Below are positions 8,487 to 19,412 of a DNA stretch of 64,000 nucleotides, piece by piece (positions within the stretch are counted from its first letter, which is position 1; each line of letters begins with the position of its first letter). Source of the stretch: Pseudomonadota bacterium (lineage in GTDB: Bacteria > Myxococcota_A > Polyangia > Polyangiales > Polyangiaceae). The stretch is from positions 62,001-126,000 of the forward strand of contig JAFAER010000249.1 of assembly GCA_023423895.1 (NCBI GenBank), written 5' to 3'. Under the pieces are notes generated by a model. It did no database searches. It worked only from the letters and a program-made list of their open reading frames with translations, and was not told the DNA's origin. Position numbers and translations under genes: made by a program.

Positions 8487-9488
8487 ATGAGACGCAAGAC
8501 TGATGCTTGCGCCCCTCGGTCTAGGCCGATAGCGTTTTCGATAGTGGAAAGATCTGGCGCTCTACGTGCGTTCGGGTCGCGCGCGGTGGCGATCGGCACC
8601 ATCGTGATGATGGTGCACGGCACCATGGCGAGTGACGCGCGAGCTGCGGAGACATCCGCGGGCGCGCCTGCGCTGAGGCGCGCACGGGACGCTTGGGATC
8701 GCGGCGCGCTCGAGACGGCCGAGCCGCTGTATCGCGAGGCGCTCGAGAAGGGCGGCCTGGCGCCGACCGAGGTGCTCGAAGGCTACGTGCGTCTCGGCTC
8801 GATCCGCGCGGCGCTCGGAAAGAAGGATGCTGCCATCGCGGCGTTCCGCGCGGCCTCGATTCTCGATTCCAACTTCGCCGTGCCGAGCGAAGCCGGGCGG
8901 AAGGGCGCGGGGTTCGCCGAAAAGGCGAAGCGCGATACGGCGAAGATCGGCAGCATCAAGCTCGCCGTCGAAGTCCCGAAGGAAGCGCAACCCGGAAAAC
9001 CCTTCAAGGTCACGGCGACGCTGGACAAGGCACACCTGCCGATCGTCAACCGGATCGGCGTCCTCGCGAAGGACGGCACTACCGGAAAGGAAGTGTCGTT
9101 CGAGGCCAAGCCCGAGGAGTCGATGGAGCTCGAGATCGCGTCGGACGTGACGCTTCCGGGCGCGAGCATCCTCGTGCACGTCGACGCGCTCGACAAGAAC
9201 CAGAACCGCCTCGCGTCCGCCGAGGAGCGCGTCCGCGTGCCGGACAAGGAAGACAAGCCCGCCGTCGCCGCGGCGGCAGGATCGAAGGACCGCAGCAGCG
9301 CGGTGCAGTTCGGCGACAAACCCGCTGGCGGAGACCCCGGCGTCCGCCGCGGTGGTGCCTTCTGGTCTTCGCCGTGGCCTTACGTGATCGGTGGGATCGC
9401 GCTCGCAGGAGCCGGAGCCGCCGTCTTTTTCGGTACTCGCCCCGTGGAGAACGTTTCCGTAGGACCAGTCGGAGTTCGCGAGCAGTGA
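8487..9488 (+). CDS. TPR-containing envelope protein with C-terminal membrane anchor
   Basis: 333 aa if the ATG at 8487 is used. An in-frame GTG at 8544 is an equally good start and places the signal peptide (AIGTIVMMVHGTMASDARA) closer to the N-terminus. Residues after the signal form one or two tetratricopeptide-like helical pairs (RARDAWDRGALETAEPLYREALEKG, VLEGYVRLGSIRAALGKKDAAIAAFRAASIL). A beta-rich domain with KVTATLDKAHLPIVNRIGVL follows. A C-terminal transmembrane helix (WPYVIGGIALAGAGAAVFFG) comes next, then a short tail. It lies 55 nt before the Ser/Thr kinase gene and may be its partner; that is inference. Confidence 0.7.
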   Translation: MRRKTDACAPRSRPIAFSIVERSGALRAFGSRAVAIGTIVMMVHGTMASDARAAETSAGAPALRRARDAWDRGALETAEPLYREALEKGGLAPTEVLEGYVRLGSIRAALGKKDAAIAAFRAASILDSNFAVPSEAGRKGAGFAEKAKRDTAKIGSIKLAVEVPKEAQPGKPFKVTATLDKAHLPIVNRIGVLAKDGTTGKEVSFEAKPEESMELEIASDVTLPGASILVHVDALDKNQNRLASAEERVRVPDKEDKPAVAAAAGSKDRSSAVQFGDKPAGGDPGVRRGGAFWSSPWPYVIGGIALAGAGAAVFFGTRPVENVSVGPVGVREQ

Positions 9489-9497
9489 CTCGCCCGT

Positions 9498-9531
9498 CCA
9501 CCCGAATTTCCACCTGAATTTCGACCTGAAG
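9498..9531 (+). repeat. 12-bp direct repeat before the kinase gene
   Basis: Two near-identical 12-mers (CCACCCGAATTT and CCACCTGAATTT) plus a partial third (CGACCTGAAG) lie directly upstream of the GAAGGAG ribosome-binding site of the kinase gene. Confidence 0.6.
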
Positions 9532-9543
9532 AAGGAGCCCAGC

Positions 9544-12396
9544 TTGCCGCAGGATCGCGCCCATCGTCCGGACATGAGCTCGGGGTCCATTCCCGCGAGC
9601 GGCGACGGCGTGGCCTCGCAGCAGGTCCCGTCCGGGTCGCTCCCCGACATCCGCAACGGTGGGACGTACTTCCTCGGCCGCTACCGGATCGTCGACGAGA
9701 TCGGCATCGGCGGCATGGCCAGCGTGCACCTCGCGCGCATGGACGGCCCCGGTGGGTTCCAGAAGTGGGTCGCCATCAAGAAGATCCACCCGCATCTCGT
9801 CGAGGACGAGTCGTTCGTCCAGATGTTCCTCGACGAGGCGCGCGTCGCGGCGCGCATCTCGCATCCGAACGTCGCGACGGTCTTCGACCTCGGCAAGCAC
9901 GAGGAGACCTACTGGATCGCGATGGAGTACCTCCACGGCGAGCCGCTCCGCGAAGTGATGCGGCGGACCGAAGAGCTCGGGACGGCGATGCCTCCCGAGA
10001 TCGCGTGCCGTGTCATCGCGGACGCCGCCGAAGGCCTCCACGCCGCTCACGAGCTTCTCGGCAAGAACGGCGAGAAGCTCGGCCTCGTCCACCGCGACGT
10101 CACCCCGCACAACCTGTTCGTCACCTACGACGGCGTCACGAAGGTCGTCGACTTCGGCATTGCGAAGTTCAGCTCGCGCATGAGCCACACGCGCGCAGGC
10201 ACGCTGAAGGGCAAGCTCGCGTACATGTCGCCGGAGCAGGTGCACGGCGAGGGCATCGACCGGCGCACCGACATCTTCGCGCTCGGCGTCGTGCTCTGGG
10301 AGCTCACGACGGGACAGCGCCTGTTCCGCATGGAGAGCGATCTCGACACGCTCGCCAAGGTGCAGGAGTGCAACGTCCCGCGGCCGTCGACGCTGATCCG
10401 CGGCTATCCCGTCGACCTCGAGAAGATCGTGATGAAGGCGCTCGCGAAGAACCGCGGCGAGCGCTTCCGTACCGCCCGCGAGCTCTCTCGCGCGCTGCAG
10501 TCGCTGCTCATGCGGCGTGGGCTCTTCATCGCCTCCGATGAGGTTGCAGCCTACACGCAGTCGATCTTCACCGACCGCATCCAGAAGCGCGAGGCGCACC
10601 TCCGCTGGGCAGCGGAGGTCACGCAGACGATCAACGTCGAGCAGATGTTGTCGAAGCCGAAGATCGGCCCCGAGTTCACCAACTCGGAGGTGCAGCCCTC
10701 TTCGCCGGGGATGGCGGCCGCGAAGCCGGCGCCGGGTGGCCCGCCGCGGCCCCTGCCCGCCGCCGGGATGCCGCCGATGCCCGCTCCTCTTGGAGGAGGC
10801 GCGCCCATCGGACCGGGAGCGATCGGCCAGATGCCGCCGCTCGGGCCGCAGATCCTTCCGGACGACGCGAAGGAGACCGCCGCTTCGTTGACCGCGCCGC
10901 GAGCGCCGGGGCCGATCCATGCGAGCCAGCAGGCCAAGGGCCGCGCGCCCGCACCGCCGCGTCCGGCTGCGGGCGCTCCGGCGACGCTGCCGCCGCCGTC
11001 GATCGACGAGCCGCATCCGGCGGACGGCGACGGCCCGACCATCCAGGGCGCGCCGATGCTCGAGGAATACGAGTCGCGCGCCGCTGGTGCCCTCAGCGAG
11101 CCACCGACGCTGATGGAGATCCCTCCCGAGGACCGACCGCGACCCCGACGGGCCGCGGCGAGCGGTCCACACGGCGTCGAGATGCTCGACCCGGAGGAGT
11201 TCGAGGAGGACGGCGACGCGACCATCGTGGCCGCAAGTACGCAGCAGAGCGCTCCGGCCTTCCCGCAGGCGCCCGCCGCGACCGGCCGCAACCCGAGCGC
11301 ACCGATGCCTCCTCCTGGACCGGCGCCCGCGCCGCCGCGCCCGCAGCAGCAGCCGCAGCGCTTCGCCTCGACTGCGGCGATGCCGCCGACCTCGTCGCTC
11401 GGCCCGCCGCCCGGCTACGGGGCGCCTCCGTCGTTCACGGGCGAAGTGCCCTTCGCGGACCCGATGGCGATGTCCGGACAAGGGCCCATGGCGATGCAGC
11501 CCGGGCCATACGACTACTCGCAGCCGCAGATCCATGGGGGCGACGTCTTCGCGCGGCAGCCTCAGCCCACGGGGCAGAGCGGTGAGTTCATCGCCCGCGC
11601 GGGCCATCCGTCGGGTCATCGCCTTCCGATGCATCTCGGTCGCGACAACCGGACGATGACGGCTCAGCGTTTCAAGCGACGTCCGCCGATGTGGGTCGTC
11701 GCCGCCCTCTCCTGCTCGATCGCGCTGCTGATCGCGGGCGTCGTCATCGCGATCATCTCGACGACGAGCCCACCGCCGCGCGCGCAAGGGACCGGCGGAA
11801 GCGGCACGGCTGTAGCCGTTGCCGGCCCGTTCACCGCTGCCCGAACGGCGTTCAACAGCGTCGTCTCCTCTTCCCCGACGGCACCGATCTCCACGCTCGG
11901 CGCCATCGCGGTTCCGCCGACGACGATCACGCCGCCGCCGCCCGCACACACCGTAGGCCGCCCGCCCGAGGCAGCGCCCGTCGCCACCGCGCCCCCTGTC
12001 GTCACCGCCGACCCGGCCGTCACGGCGCCCACCGTCACGGCGCCGCCCGCCGTCACCGCCGCTCCGACGCCCGCTCCCACGCCTGCTCCCGCCCCGCCGC
12101 CTGCGACCACGGCCCGCGCAACCCCGGTGCCCGTCCCGGTTCCCGCGCCGGCCCCGGCTCCCGTTCCGAAGAAGTCGAACGCGCTCGGCGCGCTCACCGT
12201 CGTGTGCATCCCGAAGTGCGATCAGATCATCGACAACGGCACGTCGCTCGGCCCGGGCCACATCTTCAATCGCCCGGTGCCGTCGGGTCGACATGCGCTC
12301 GTCCTCTCCGCGCCGAACGGCGTGAAGAAGACGCTGCAGGTCGAGGTCATTCCGGAACAGACGAAAGAAGTCCGGATCTCGATGGACAAGCCGTAG
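9544..12396 (+). CDS. Membrane-bound Ser/Thr protein kinase (PknB/Hanks type)
   Basis: 950 aa. The kinase domain covers about residues 47-325: Gly-rich loop GIGGMASV (54-61), ATP-binding Lys79 (VAIKK), catalytic HRDVTPHN (183-190) and DFG (203-205), followed by the activation segment and YMSPEQ. A Pro/Ala-rich cytoplasmic linker of nearly 350 residues follows. One transmembrane helix (about 716-740) comes next, then a Thr/Pro/Ala-rich external stretch and a small C-terminal PEGA-like domain (ALTVVCIPKCDQIIDNGTSLGPG). The TTG start is supported by GAAGGAG 7 nt upstream; an ATG 30 nt later is the alternative. Such kinases are abundant in Myxococcota and usually sense envelope or developmental signals. 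Confidence 0.92.
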   Translation: MPQDRAHRPDMSSGSIPASGDGVASQQVPSGSLPDIRNGGTYFLGRYRIVDEIGIGGMASVHLARMDGPGGFQKWVAIKKIHPHLVEDESFVQMFLDEARVAARISHPNVATVFDLGKHEETYWIAMEYLHGEPLREVMRRTEELGTAMPPEIACRVIADAAEGLHAAHELLGKNGEKLGLVHRDVTPHNLFVTYDGVTKVVDFGIAKFSSRMSHTRAGTLKGKLAYMSPEQVHGEGIDRRTDIFALGVVLWELTTGQRLFRMESDLDTLAKVQECNVPRPSTLIRGYPVDLEKIVMKALAKNRGERFRTARELSRALQSLLMRRGLFIASDEVAAYTQSIFTDRIQKREAHLRWAAEVTQTINVEQMLSKPKIGPEFTNSEVQPSSPGMAAAKPAPGGPPRPLPAAGMPPMPAPLGGGAPIGPGAIGQMPPLGPQILPDDAKETAASLTAPRAPGPIHASQQAKGRAPAPPRPAAGAPATLPPPSIDEPHPADGDGPTIQGAPMLEEYESRAAGALSEPPTLMEIPPEDRPRPRRAAASGPHGVEMLDPEEFEEDGDATIVAASTQQSAPAFPQAPAATGRNPSAPMPPPGPAPAPPRPQQQPQRFASTAAMPPTSSLGPPPGYGAPPSFTGEVPFADPMAMSGQGPMAMQPGPYDYSQPQIHGGDVFARQPQPTGQSGEFIARAGHPSGHRLPMHLGRDNRTMTAQRFKRRPPMWVVAALSCSIALLIAGVVIAIISTTSPPPRAQGTGGSGTAVAVAGPFTAARTAFNSVVSSSPTAPISTLGAIAVPPTTITPPPPAHTVGRPPEAAPVATAPPVVTADPAVTAPTVTAPPAVTAAPTPAPTPAPAPPPATTARATPVPVPVPAPAPAPVPKKSNALGALTVVCIPKCDQIIDNGTSLGPGHIFNRPVPSGRHALVLSAPNGVKKTLQVEVIPEQTKEVRISMDKP

Positions 12397-12398
12397 GA

Positions 12399-12540
12399 GG
12401 CTCCAGGCTCCAGGCTCCAGGTCGGAGAGAGCGCGTGGACGTTGCTCCTTCGGCTGGTCCGCTGGCCGGGCGCCCGTCCGCTGCCCGTGCGCCCGGCTTC
12501 TTTCTCTCCCCTGGAGCCTGGAGCCTGGAGCCTGGAGCCT
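12399..12540. repeat. Heptamer inverted repeat forming a long hairpin
   Basis: Three GGCTCCA units (12399-12421) are matched about 90 nt later by four CCTGGAG units (12510-12540), which are their reverse complement. The inner GGAGAGA (12424-12430) also pairs with TCTCTCC (12503-12509), so the stem reaches about 30 bp with a 2-nt bulge. It sits between the kinase and the next lipoprotein. The same heptamer occurs after gap. It could end transcription or act as a structured repeat element. Confidence 0.85.
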
Positions 12541-12613
12541 CTTATTGCCCCGAGCGTCTTCTCGGCCCAGTATTGGCGGGTGACCCCGCCCCCGGCGGGT
12601 CTTGGCTTTCCCG

Positions 12614-14296
12614 ATGAGGTTCGTCCGCGCGATCGCTTTGTGTCTCGCCCTGGGCGCTGCGTGCAAGGGCAGCCGCCAGATCGGCCTCGAGCTCACACTT
12701 CCTGGCGACCTCGTCAGCAGCACGGCATGGTTCGAGGTGGGCGCGTTCAAAGACGCGCGCTGCGCCGCCGTCCTCCCGATGCTCGCGAACGGAGTGCCCG
12801 AGGGGGCGACCGCGCGCGTCGCCTTCCGCCGCGAAGAGGCGACCGGCCCGCGCTTCGGCGACATTCCCAACGGCAAGTACGTGTTCGCGGCCGTCGCCCG
12901 GGACGAGGAATGTGGCGTCCTCGCCATGGGCTGCAACGAAGAGGACGTCGGCGAGACCGACAAGGTCGCGATCCGGATGGAGGCGATCGACGAGCCTACC
13001 GGTCGGTGCACGCTCGGCGCCGTGTGCCAGGCCGCGAAGTGCGTCCCCGCGAACGACAACGCGGACCCGAGCGTCGGCGCCGGGTGCTCGCTCGAGCTGC
13101 TCGGGGCGGGGCCGCTCGTCAACTCGGCGGGCGGCCAGGGCACGCTCATGAGCGCCCCGGCGGTCGCAGCGACGAGCGCAGGGTTCGTCATCGTCTACCG
13201 CGAGCTCGATCCGAACGGCGGCGGCGCGCGTTTGATCTTGCTGCCGCTCGACGCCTCCGGAGGCGCCCTCACGCCCGAGAAGCCCGGCCTGCCCGATCGT
13301 TGCGCCACCTCGGACGAGACGGACGGCATCGGCCTCGTCATGCGAGGCGACACCGGCATGCTCGCCCTCGCGCGCGCGCCCTGTGGCGGCAAGTCTGCCC
13401 TCGAGCTGCTCAACTTCACGGGAACCATCGACGGTGTGCCCGGCATCACGATCGGCAAGTTCCTCGTGTCGACGTCACCGCGAGATGCACGCGTGACGCT
13501 CGGGGCGGCGCGGGCGTCGGCGCTGCGCCCGAGCGGCGGGCTCGTGGTGTTCACGGAGGGGGGCGCTGCCCGGATCGCCAACATGGACCCGGAGCGCGGC
13601 ATCGTCGAGCCGAGCGGCACGTTCGGCGGCACCAGCGGGATCACCGACGCGTGGATCGCGGCGAACGACAAGGTGCTTGCGCTCCTCTCGGTGGGCGCCG
13701 GCGTGCCAGCGGTGGGGGACGGCGGGCTCGATCCCGAAGATCCCCTCGACCCGGAGACGACGTCCACGCTTCGGCTGCTGATGCTGCCAGCGACCACTCC
13801 GGTCGAGTCGATCAACGCGGCCACCGGCGCGCCGCGCGAGCCCATCGTGTTCCCGGGAGAATGGGCCTCGATCGCCGCGCTCGGCGGACGCGTCATCGTG
13901 CTGTCCGATGGGAGCGGCCCGGGCCGCTCGGTCACCTACCGCGCCTTCGACCTGAATCGCGACACGCCCGCCGACACCAGCGGCTTCTCCGTCGAGGGGC
14001 CTGGCAAGGTCTCGGCCGGCGACGTCACCATCGTCGGCAACCGCGCCTACTTCGCCGCGCTGAAGCCGGGCGCCATCGGGCTCCACGTTTACGACAACGC
14101 GTCCACGACGTTGACGCCGCTCCGGAGCGTCTCGTTCGAACGGGAGACGCGCATCTCCGCGATCAACACGGTTCGAGACGGGCGCATCTCCGTCGCGGCC
14201 ACCGAATCGCGAGTCGCCGTGGCGTGGACGACGGCAAAGGTCCTCGGTCCCAACGATCCGGCTGGCGGCTACGCGGTCTTCGGCTGCACGAACTGA
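12614..14296 (+). CDS. Large lipoprotein of unknown function
   Basis: 560 aa from the ATG giving MRFVRAIALCLALGAAC; the lipobox is LGAAC (Cys about 17). A Cys-containing N-terminal domain (residues 20-155, with CAAVLP, EECGVLAMGC, GRCTLGAVC, AAKC) is typical of myxobacterial outer-membrane lipoproteins. The remaining 400 residues show repeated beta-strand blocks (VAATSAGFVIVYREL, GGLVVFTEGGAARIA, WIAANDKVLALL, SIAALGGRVIVLSDG, GNRAYFAAL). These suggest a seven-bladed beta-propeller; that fold is inference. The heptamer inverted repeat lies just upstream. The neighbouring kinase may or may not be related. Confidence 0.8.
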   Translation: MRFVRAIALCLALGAACKGSRQIGLELTLPGDLVSSTAWFEVGAFKDARCAAVLPMLANGVPEGATARVAFRREEATGPRFGDIPNGKYVFAAVARDEECGVLAMGCNEEDVGETDKVAIRMEAIDEPTGRCTLGAVCQAAKCVPANDNADPSVGAGCSLELLGAGPLVNSAGGQGTLMSAPAVAATSAGFVIVYRELDPNGGGARLILLPLDASGGALTPEKPGLPDRCATSDETDGIGLVMRGDTGMLALARAPCGGKSALELLNFTGTIDGVPGITIGKFLVSTSPRDARVTLGAARASALRPSGGLVVFTEGGAARIANMDPERGIVEPSGTFGGTSGITDAWIAANDKVLALLSVGAGVPAVGDGGLDPEDPLDPETTSTLRLLMLPATTPVESINAATGAPREPIVFPGEWASIAALGGRVIVLSDGSGPGRSVTYRAFDLNRDTPADTSGFSVEGPGKVSAGDVTIVGNRAYFAALKPGAIGLHVYDNASTTLTPLRSVSFERETRISAINTVRDGRISVAATESRVAVAWTTAKVLGPNDPAGGYAVFGCTN

Positions 14297-14357
14297 GCTG
14301 CCCGAGACTCCGCCCGGGCCGGAGAGCGGCTCATCCGAGCGCCTCCGGCGCGATGCC

Positions 14358-15695
14358 GTGCTAAGCGGGCACGTCGTGAGACCTCTGACGCTCGAGACCG
14401 AGATCGCCGAGCTGTCGCCCGGCGGGGATGGCGTCGCGATCTGCGCGATCCAGGGCGAACGCCGCGCGGTGTTCGTCCCCGGGGTGGTCCCGGGCGAGCG
14501 CGTGAGGCTCGAGGTCGACGCCCGGGGACGGCCCGCGCGCGGACGCGTCCTCGCAATCCTCGAGCCCAGCCCGTCGCGAACGGTCCCACCTTGCGCGTAC
14601 GTCGATCGGTGCGGCGGCTGCGATTGGATGCACATCGCGCCGGAGCGGCAAGCCGACGAACATGCGAAGCTCGTCGGTCGCTTGCTCGGCAGCGGAGGCC
14701 CTCCGCTCGAGCCGAGGAGCCATCGACCGCTCAGCGCGATCGGCTACCGGACGCGCGCACGCGTTCACATCGAGGCAAAACGTGGACGGCGGATCACGGT
14801 CGGCATGTTCGCTCGCCGCTCGCATGCTCCGACGAGCGTGGACTCGTGCATCGTGCTCGAGCCCGTCCTCGATCGCGCACGCGCGGCGCTCGCGACGTGG
14901 CTCGAAGGAGCCGATGGACGTGGCGAGGCACAGCTCGCGCTCGGCGCGCCGGACCACGACCCACGGAGAGCCGTGCTCGACCTTCGCTGGACGGGTGAGC
15001 TCCCGGGCCCCGTCTTCGGCCGCCTCGAGCGCGCGGTCGCAGACGGCACGCTCGGCGGCGCGCGCATCTTCGCCGGTAACGTCCGCGTGCCCGCCACGAT
15101 CGGCGCCCCGACGCCCTACATCCGGGGCGCCGACGGCCTTCCCTTGCAGCTGGCTCCCGGCGGCTTTTCTCAGGCGACCGAGACGGGAAATACCGTGCTC
15201 GCGTCGCGCGTGGCCGAGCTCGCACGAGGCCTCCTTCCCGGGCCGTGCGTCGAGCTCTTCGCCGGCGCGGGGAACCTGACGGTCTTGCTCGCGCGCGACC
15301 GTGCCGACATCGTCGCCGTCGAGCAGAACCACGACGCCTGCCTCGCCGCGCGGACGAACCTCGACGCGCGCTCGCTGTCGGTGCGCGTCGTCGAGGCCGA
15401 CGCGAACGCGTTTCCCATCCCGAAGTCGACCGCCCTCGTGGTGCTCGATCCTCCGCGTGAGGGTGCACGCGCCGTCGCCGAGGCGCTCGCCGCCCGCGCC
15501 GCGAAGGGCCGCGCTCCAGCGATCGTGTACGTCGCGTGTGATCCGCCCACGCTCGCACGCGACGTGAAGACGTTGACCAGCGCCGGATACGTTCTCCGCG
15601 ACGTCGAGACCTTCGAGATGTTCCCGCAGACGAGCCACGTCGAGACGGTCGTCGTCCTGCTGCCTCCGGCTCACGGGCGCCCGCCAGTGGCATGA
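14358..15695 (+). CDS. 23S rRNA/tRNA (uracil-5-)-methyltransferase, TrmA/RlmC/RlmD family
   Basis: 445 aa. The enzyme transfers a methyl group from SAM to C5 of a uracil in rRNA or tRNA. The N-terminal TRAM-like domain (1-65) is followed by the Fe-S cysteines of RlmD-type enzymes, Cys79, Cys85 and Cys88 in PPCAYVDRCGGCDW. The methyltransferase domain shows FSQATETGN, VELFAGAGNLT and LDPPREGA, with the catalytic Cys in YVACDPPTLARD. The target uracil cannot be told from sequence. The GTG at 14358 is used; a GTG 18 nt later is also possible. Its TGA overlaps the ATG of tilS (ATGA), so the two RNA-modification genes are translationally coupled. Confidence 0.9.
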   Translation: MLSGHVVRPLTLETEIAELSPGGDGVAICAIQGERRAVFVPGVVPGERVRLEVDARGRPARGRVLAILEPSPSRTVPPCAYVDRCGGCDWMHIAPERQADEHAKLVGRLLGSGGPPLEPRSHRPLSAIGYRTRARVHIEAKRGRRITVGMFARRSHAPTSVDSCIVLEPVLDRARAALATWLEGADGRGEAQLALGAPDHDPRRAVLDLRWTGELPGPVFGRLERAVADGTLGGARIFAGNVRVPATIGAPTPYIRGADGLPLQLAPGGFSQATETGNTVLASRVAELARGLLPGPCVELFAGAGNLTVLLARDRADIVAVEQNHDACLAARTNLDARSLSVRVVEADANAFPIPKSTALVVLDPPREGARAVAEALAARAAKGRAPAIVYVACDPPTLARDVKTLTSAGYVLRDVETFEMFPQTSHVETVVVLLPPAHGRPPVA

Positions 15696-16579
15696 CGAGT
15701 CGGCCCGCATCGCTCGTCACGATCGTGCGTCGTTCGCTGGAGGGCGAGTGTGCCCTTCCTTCCGGCAGCGCGCTGCTCGTCGCCGTGAGCGGCGGTCCGG
15801 ACTCCATGGCGCTCCTCTCCGTCCTCGCACGGCTTGCGCCGAAGCTCGGACTCGCGCTCTTCGCACACGGGGTCGATCACGGCCTTCGTCAGGAGGCGGC
15901 GGGCGAGCTCGATCTCGCCGAACGGCACGCGACGGAGCTCGGTGTTCCCTTCGAGCGCACGCGCGTCTCCGTCGCACGAGGGGGGAACATCCAGGCGCGC
16001 GCGCGCGAGCTCCGCTGGCGGGCCCTCGTCGATGCCGCTCGGCGTCACGACGCGGCCGTCGCGACCGCGCATCACGCCGACGATCGCGCCGAGACGTTGC
16101 TGATGCGTCTCCTCCGCGGGGCAGGCGCCCGAGGGCTGGCGGTGCTTCCGCCGCGAGCCCATGCTCCGGAGACCGACGCGGAGGACGCGCCGCCGGTCAC
16201 GGTCGTGCGTCCGCTTCTCCGAGCTCGCCGTCGGGACGTCCTCCTTCACATCGAGCGGCACCGGGTGCCGTTCGCGAACGACCCCTCGAACGTCGATCCC
16301 CGCTACCTGCGCACGGCGGTGCGGCGTGACGTCCTTCCTCTGCTCGACAAGCTGGACCCCGAGATCGTGAGGCACCTGGAAGCGATCGCGGACGAGCTCG
16401 TAAACGCCACACCGGGTGGTAAGTCGCCTCACTGGGACTGGGCGTCAGCCCTCCCGCGGGCCACGCAGGAAGCCCTCGCAAAACTTCGAGCCTCCGGATC
16501 CCGAGACGCGCGCGTCTGGCTTCCGGGCGGCTTCGTCGTGAGCGTGGATCCTCGTGCCCGAGAGAAGAAAGCACCTTAG
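15692..16579 (+). CDS. tilS: tRNA(Ile)-lysidine synthase TilS, short form
   Basis: 295 aa. TilS ligates lysine to the wobble cytidine of tRNA-Ile(CAU) with ATP, changing codon and amino-acid identity. The PP-loop SGGPDS is at 33-38, followed by the family motifs HGVDHGLR, ARELRWRAL, ATAHHADDRAETLLMRLLRG and VRPLL, and the FANDPSNVDPRYLRTAVRRDVLPLL helix. The C-terminal tRNA-binding domains of E. coli TilS (over 400 aa) are largely missing, as in short forms from other phyla. It starts inside the stop of the upstream methyltransferase and lies upstream of ftsH, a common gene order. Confidence 0.92.
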   Translation: MTSRPASLVTIVRRSLEGECALPSGSALLVAVSGGPDSMALLSVLARLAPKLGLALFAHGVDHGLRQEAAGELDLAERHATELGVPFERTRVSVARGGNIQARARELRWRALVDAARRHDAAVATAHHADDRAETLLMRLLRGAGARGLAVLPPRAHAPETDAEDAPPVTVVRPLLRARRRDVLLHIERHRVPFANDPSNVDPRYLRTAVRRDVLPLLDKLDPEIVRHLEAIADELVNATPGGKSPHWDWASALPRATQEALAKLRASGSRDARVWLPGGFVVSVDPRAREKKAP

Positions 16580-16637
16580 CCCGAGCGCGACGCGTGCTTT
16601 ACCCGAAAAAACTGCGTGGTTAGCCTGCCATCGTGGC

Positions 16638-16671
16638 GCAGCAGACCTAGTGAGCCCTCGAGGTCTGCTGC
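16638..16671 (+). promoter_or_regulatory. Strong hairpin in the tilS-ftsH intergenic region
   Basis: A perfect 11-bp stem (GCAGCAGACCT at 16638-16648 paired with AGGTCTGCTGC at 16661-16671) encloses a 12-nt loop. No T-run follows, so it is not a classical intrinsic terminator. Three smaller hairpins follow before ftsH: 16751-16763 (CCTC/GAGG), 16768-16794 (CTTCCG/CGGAAG) and about 16822-16835 (CCCTC/GAGGG). Together they could be a structured ftsH leader or a tilS transcript end. The 290-bp gap holds no gene that I can support. Confidence 0.6.
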
Positions 16672-16869
16672 CTGCGAGCGACAGGTGACACCACGCCGAG
16701 AAGGACGAACGAACGAAACCCCGCGAGATCGCTTCGCACGAGAAAAACGCCCTCTTTCGGAGGGAGGCTTCCGGAAAGGCTTTACCTTCGGAAGAAAACA
16801 CCAACCTCTTGCGAATCCGACCCTCGATGGAGGGCATCTGACGTAGTAGCCTAGGAATCTGAGGTCCTC

Positions 16870-18810
<1,941 letters not shown>

Positions 18811-18834
18811 CCCCCTACTCGCTCCACCCGCAGC

Positions 18835-18868
18835 GGGCTCGCTCTCCAGAGCGGGCCCGTCGCGTTTT
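18835..18868 (+). terminator. Rho-independent terminator of ftsH
   Basis: An 11-bp stem (GGGCTCGCTCT with AGAGCGGGCCC, one G-U pair, 2-nt loop) at 18835-18858 is followed by GTCGCGTTTT. It lies 25 nt after the ftsH stop. Confidence 0.75.
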
Positions 18869-19042
18869 GTGCTCACCGCACTGCCAAGCTCGGGTCGTTG
18901 GATGAGGCGGCATTAGCCGCTCCAGCCCTCGTTGGCTTGTTGCCCCCCACGAGAGGATCAACGGGAGACAGGGAGAGATTTTGTTCGTGGGTCGTCGCGG
19001 ATCCGCGTTCGTCGTCCCCACCGGCAAGGTCGCGAAGCTTCA

Positions 19043-19317
19043 CAGGGAGAATGGGAGACGCGGAGGATCCGGAGACGACCTTTCCCTGCTGCAGGACCGC
19101 GTGCCGATCCGCCGACGCCACGACGAGCCGAGCGGCTAGCAGAGCGGCCGACCTCACGACGAAGGTGCGCCGAGCCGATCTGCCGACGTCCCGACGGAGG
19201 AGCGGCAAGAGCATTTGCCGACGTCACGACGAGAGCGTCCACGGCGACCGAAGCGCCGTCAGAGCGACCGCGTTCCCCTCCTGGTCTCTGGATCCTCCGT
19301 GTCTCCCTTCCTCCCTG
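19043..19317. mobile_element. MITE-like repeat element, copy A (about 275 bp)
   Basis: The ends are imperfect inverted repeats of about 34 bp. The left arm (19043-19076) starts CAGGGAGAATGGGAGACGCG. The right arm (19284-19317) reads GTCTCTGGATCCTCCGTGTC and onward, its reverse complement with about four mismatches. Inside are four degenerate modules around GCCGACGTCACGACGA. No protein-coding gene is evident. The identity with copy B extends about 90 bp upstream of the left arm, so the repeated unit is larger than the hairpin-bounded part. Non-autonomous mobile element or structured RNA are both possible. Confidence 0.55.
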
Positions 19318-19412
19318 TTACCCCCGTCGGCGCGGCGGTCGAAATGACCTCCGCAGACCGCAACGCCCCCCTAACCCCCTCCTCCCCGTCTCCCTTCCTC
19401 CCTGTTCAATCT

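Noticed and set aside
12399..12540. A CRISPR array
   Set aside because: The heptamers are contiguous, without unique spacers of uniform length, and no cas gene is present.
9079..13191. A 1370-aa open frame on the minus strand
   Set aside because: It opposes the Ser/Thr kinase, whose catalytic motifs are intact, and has no domain of its own.
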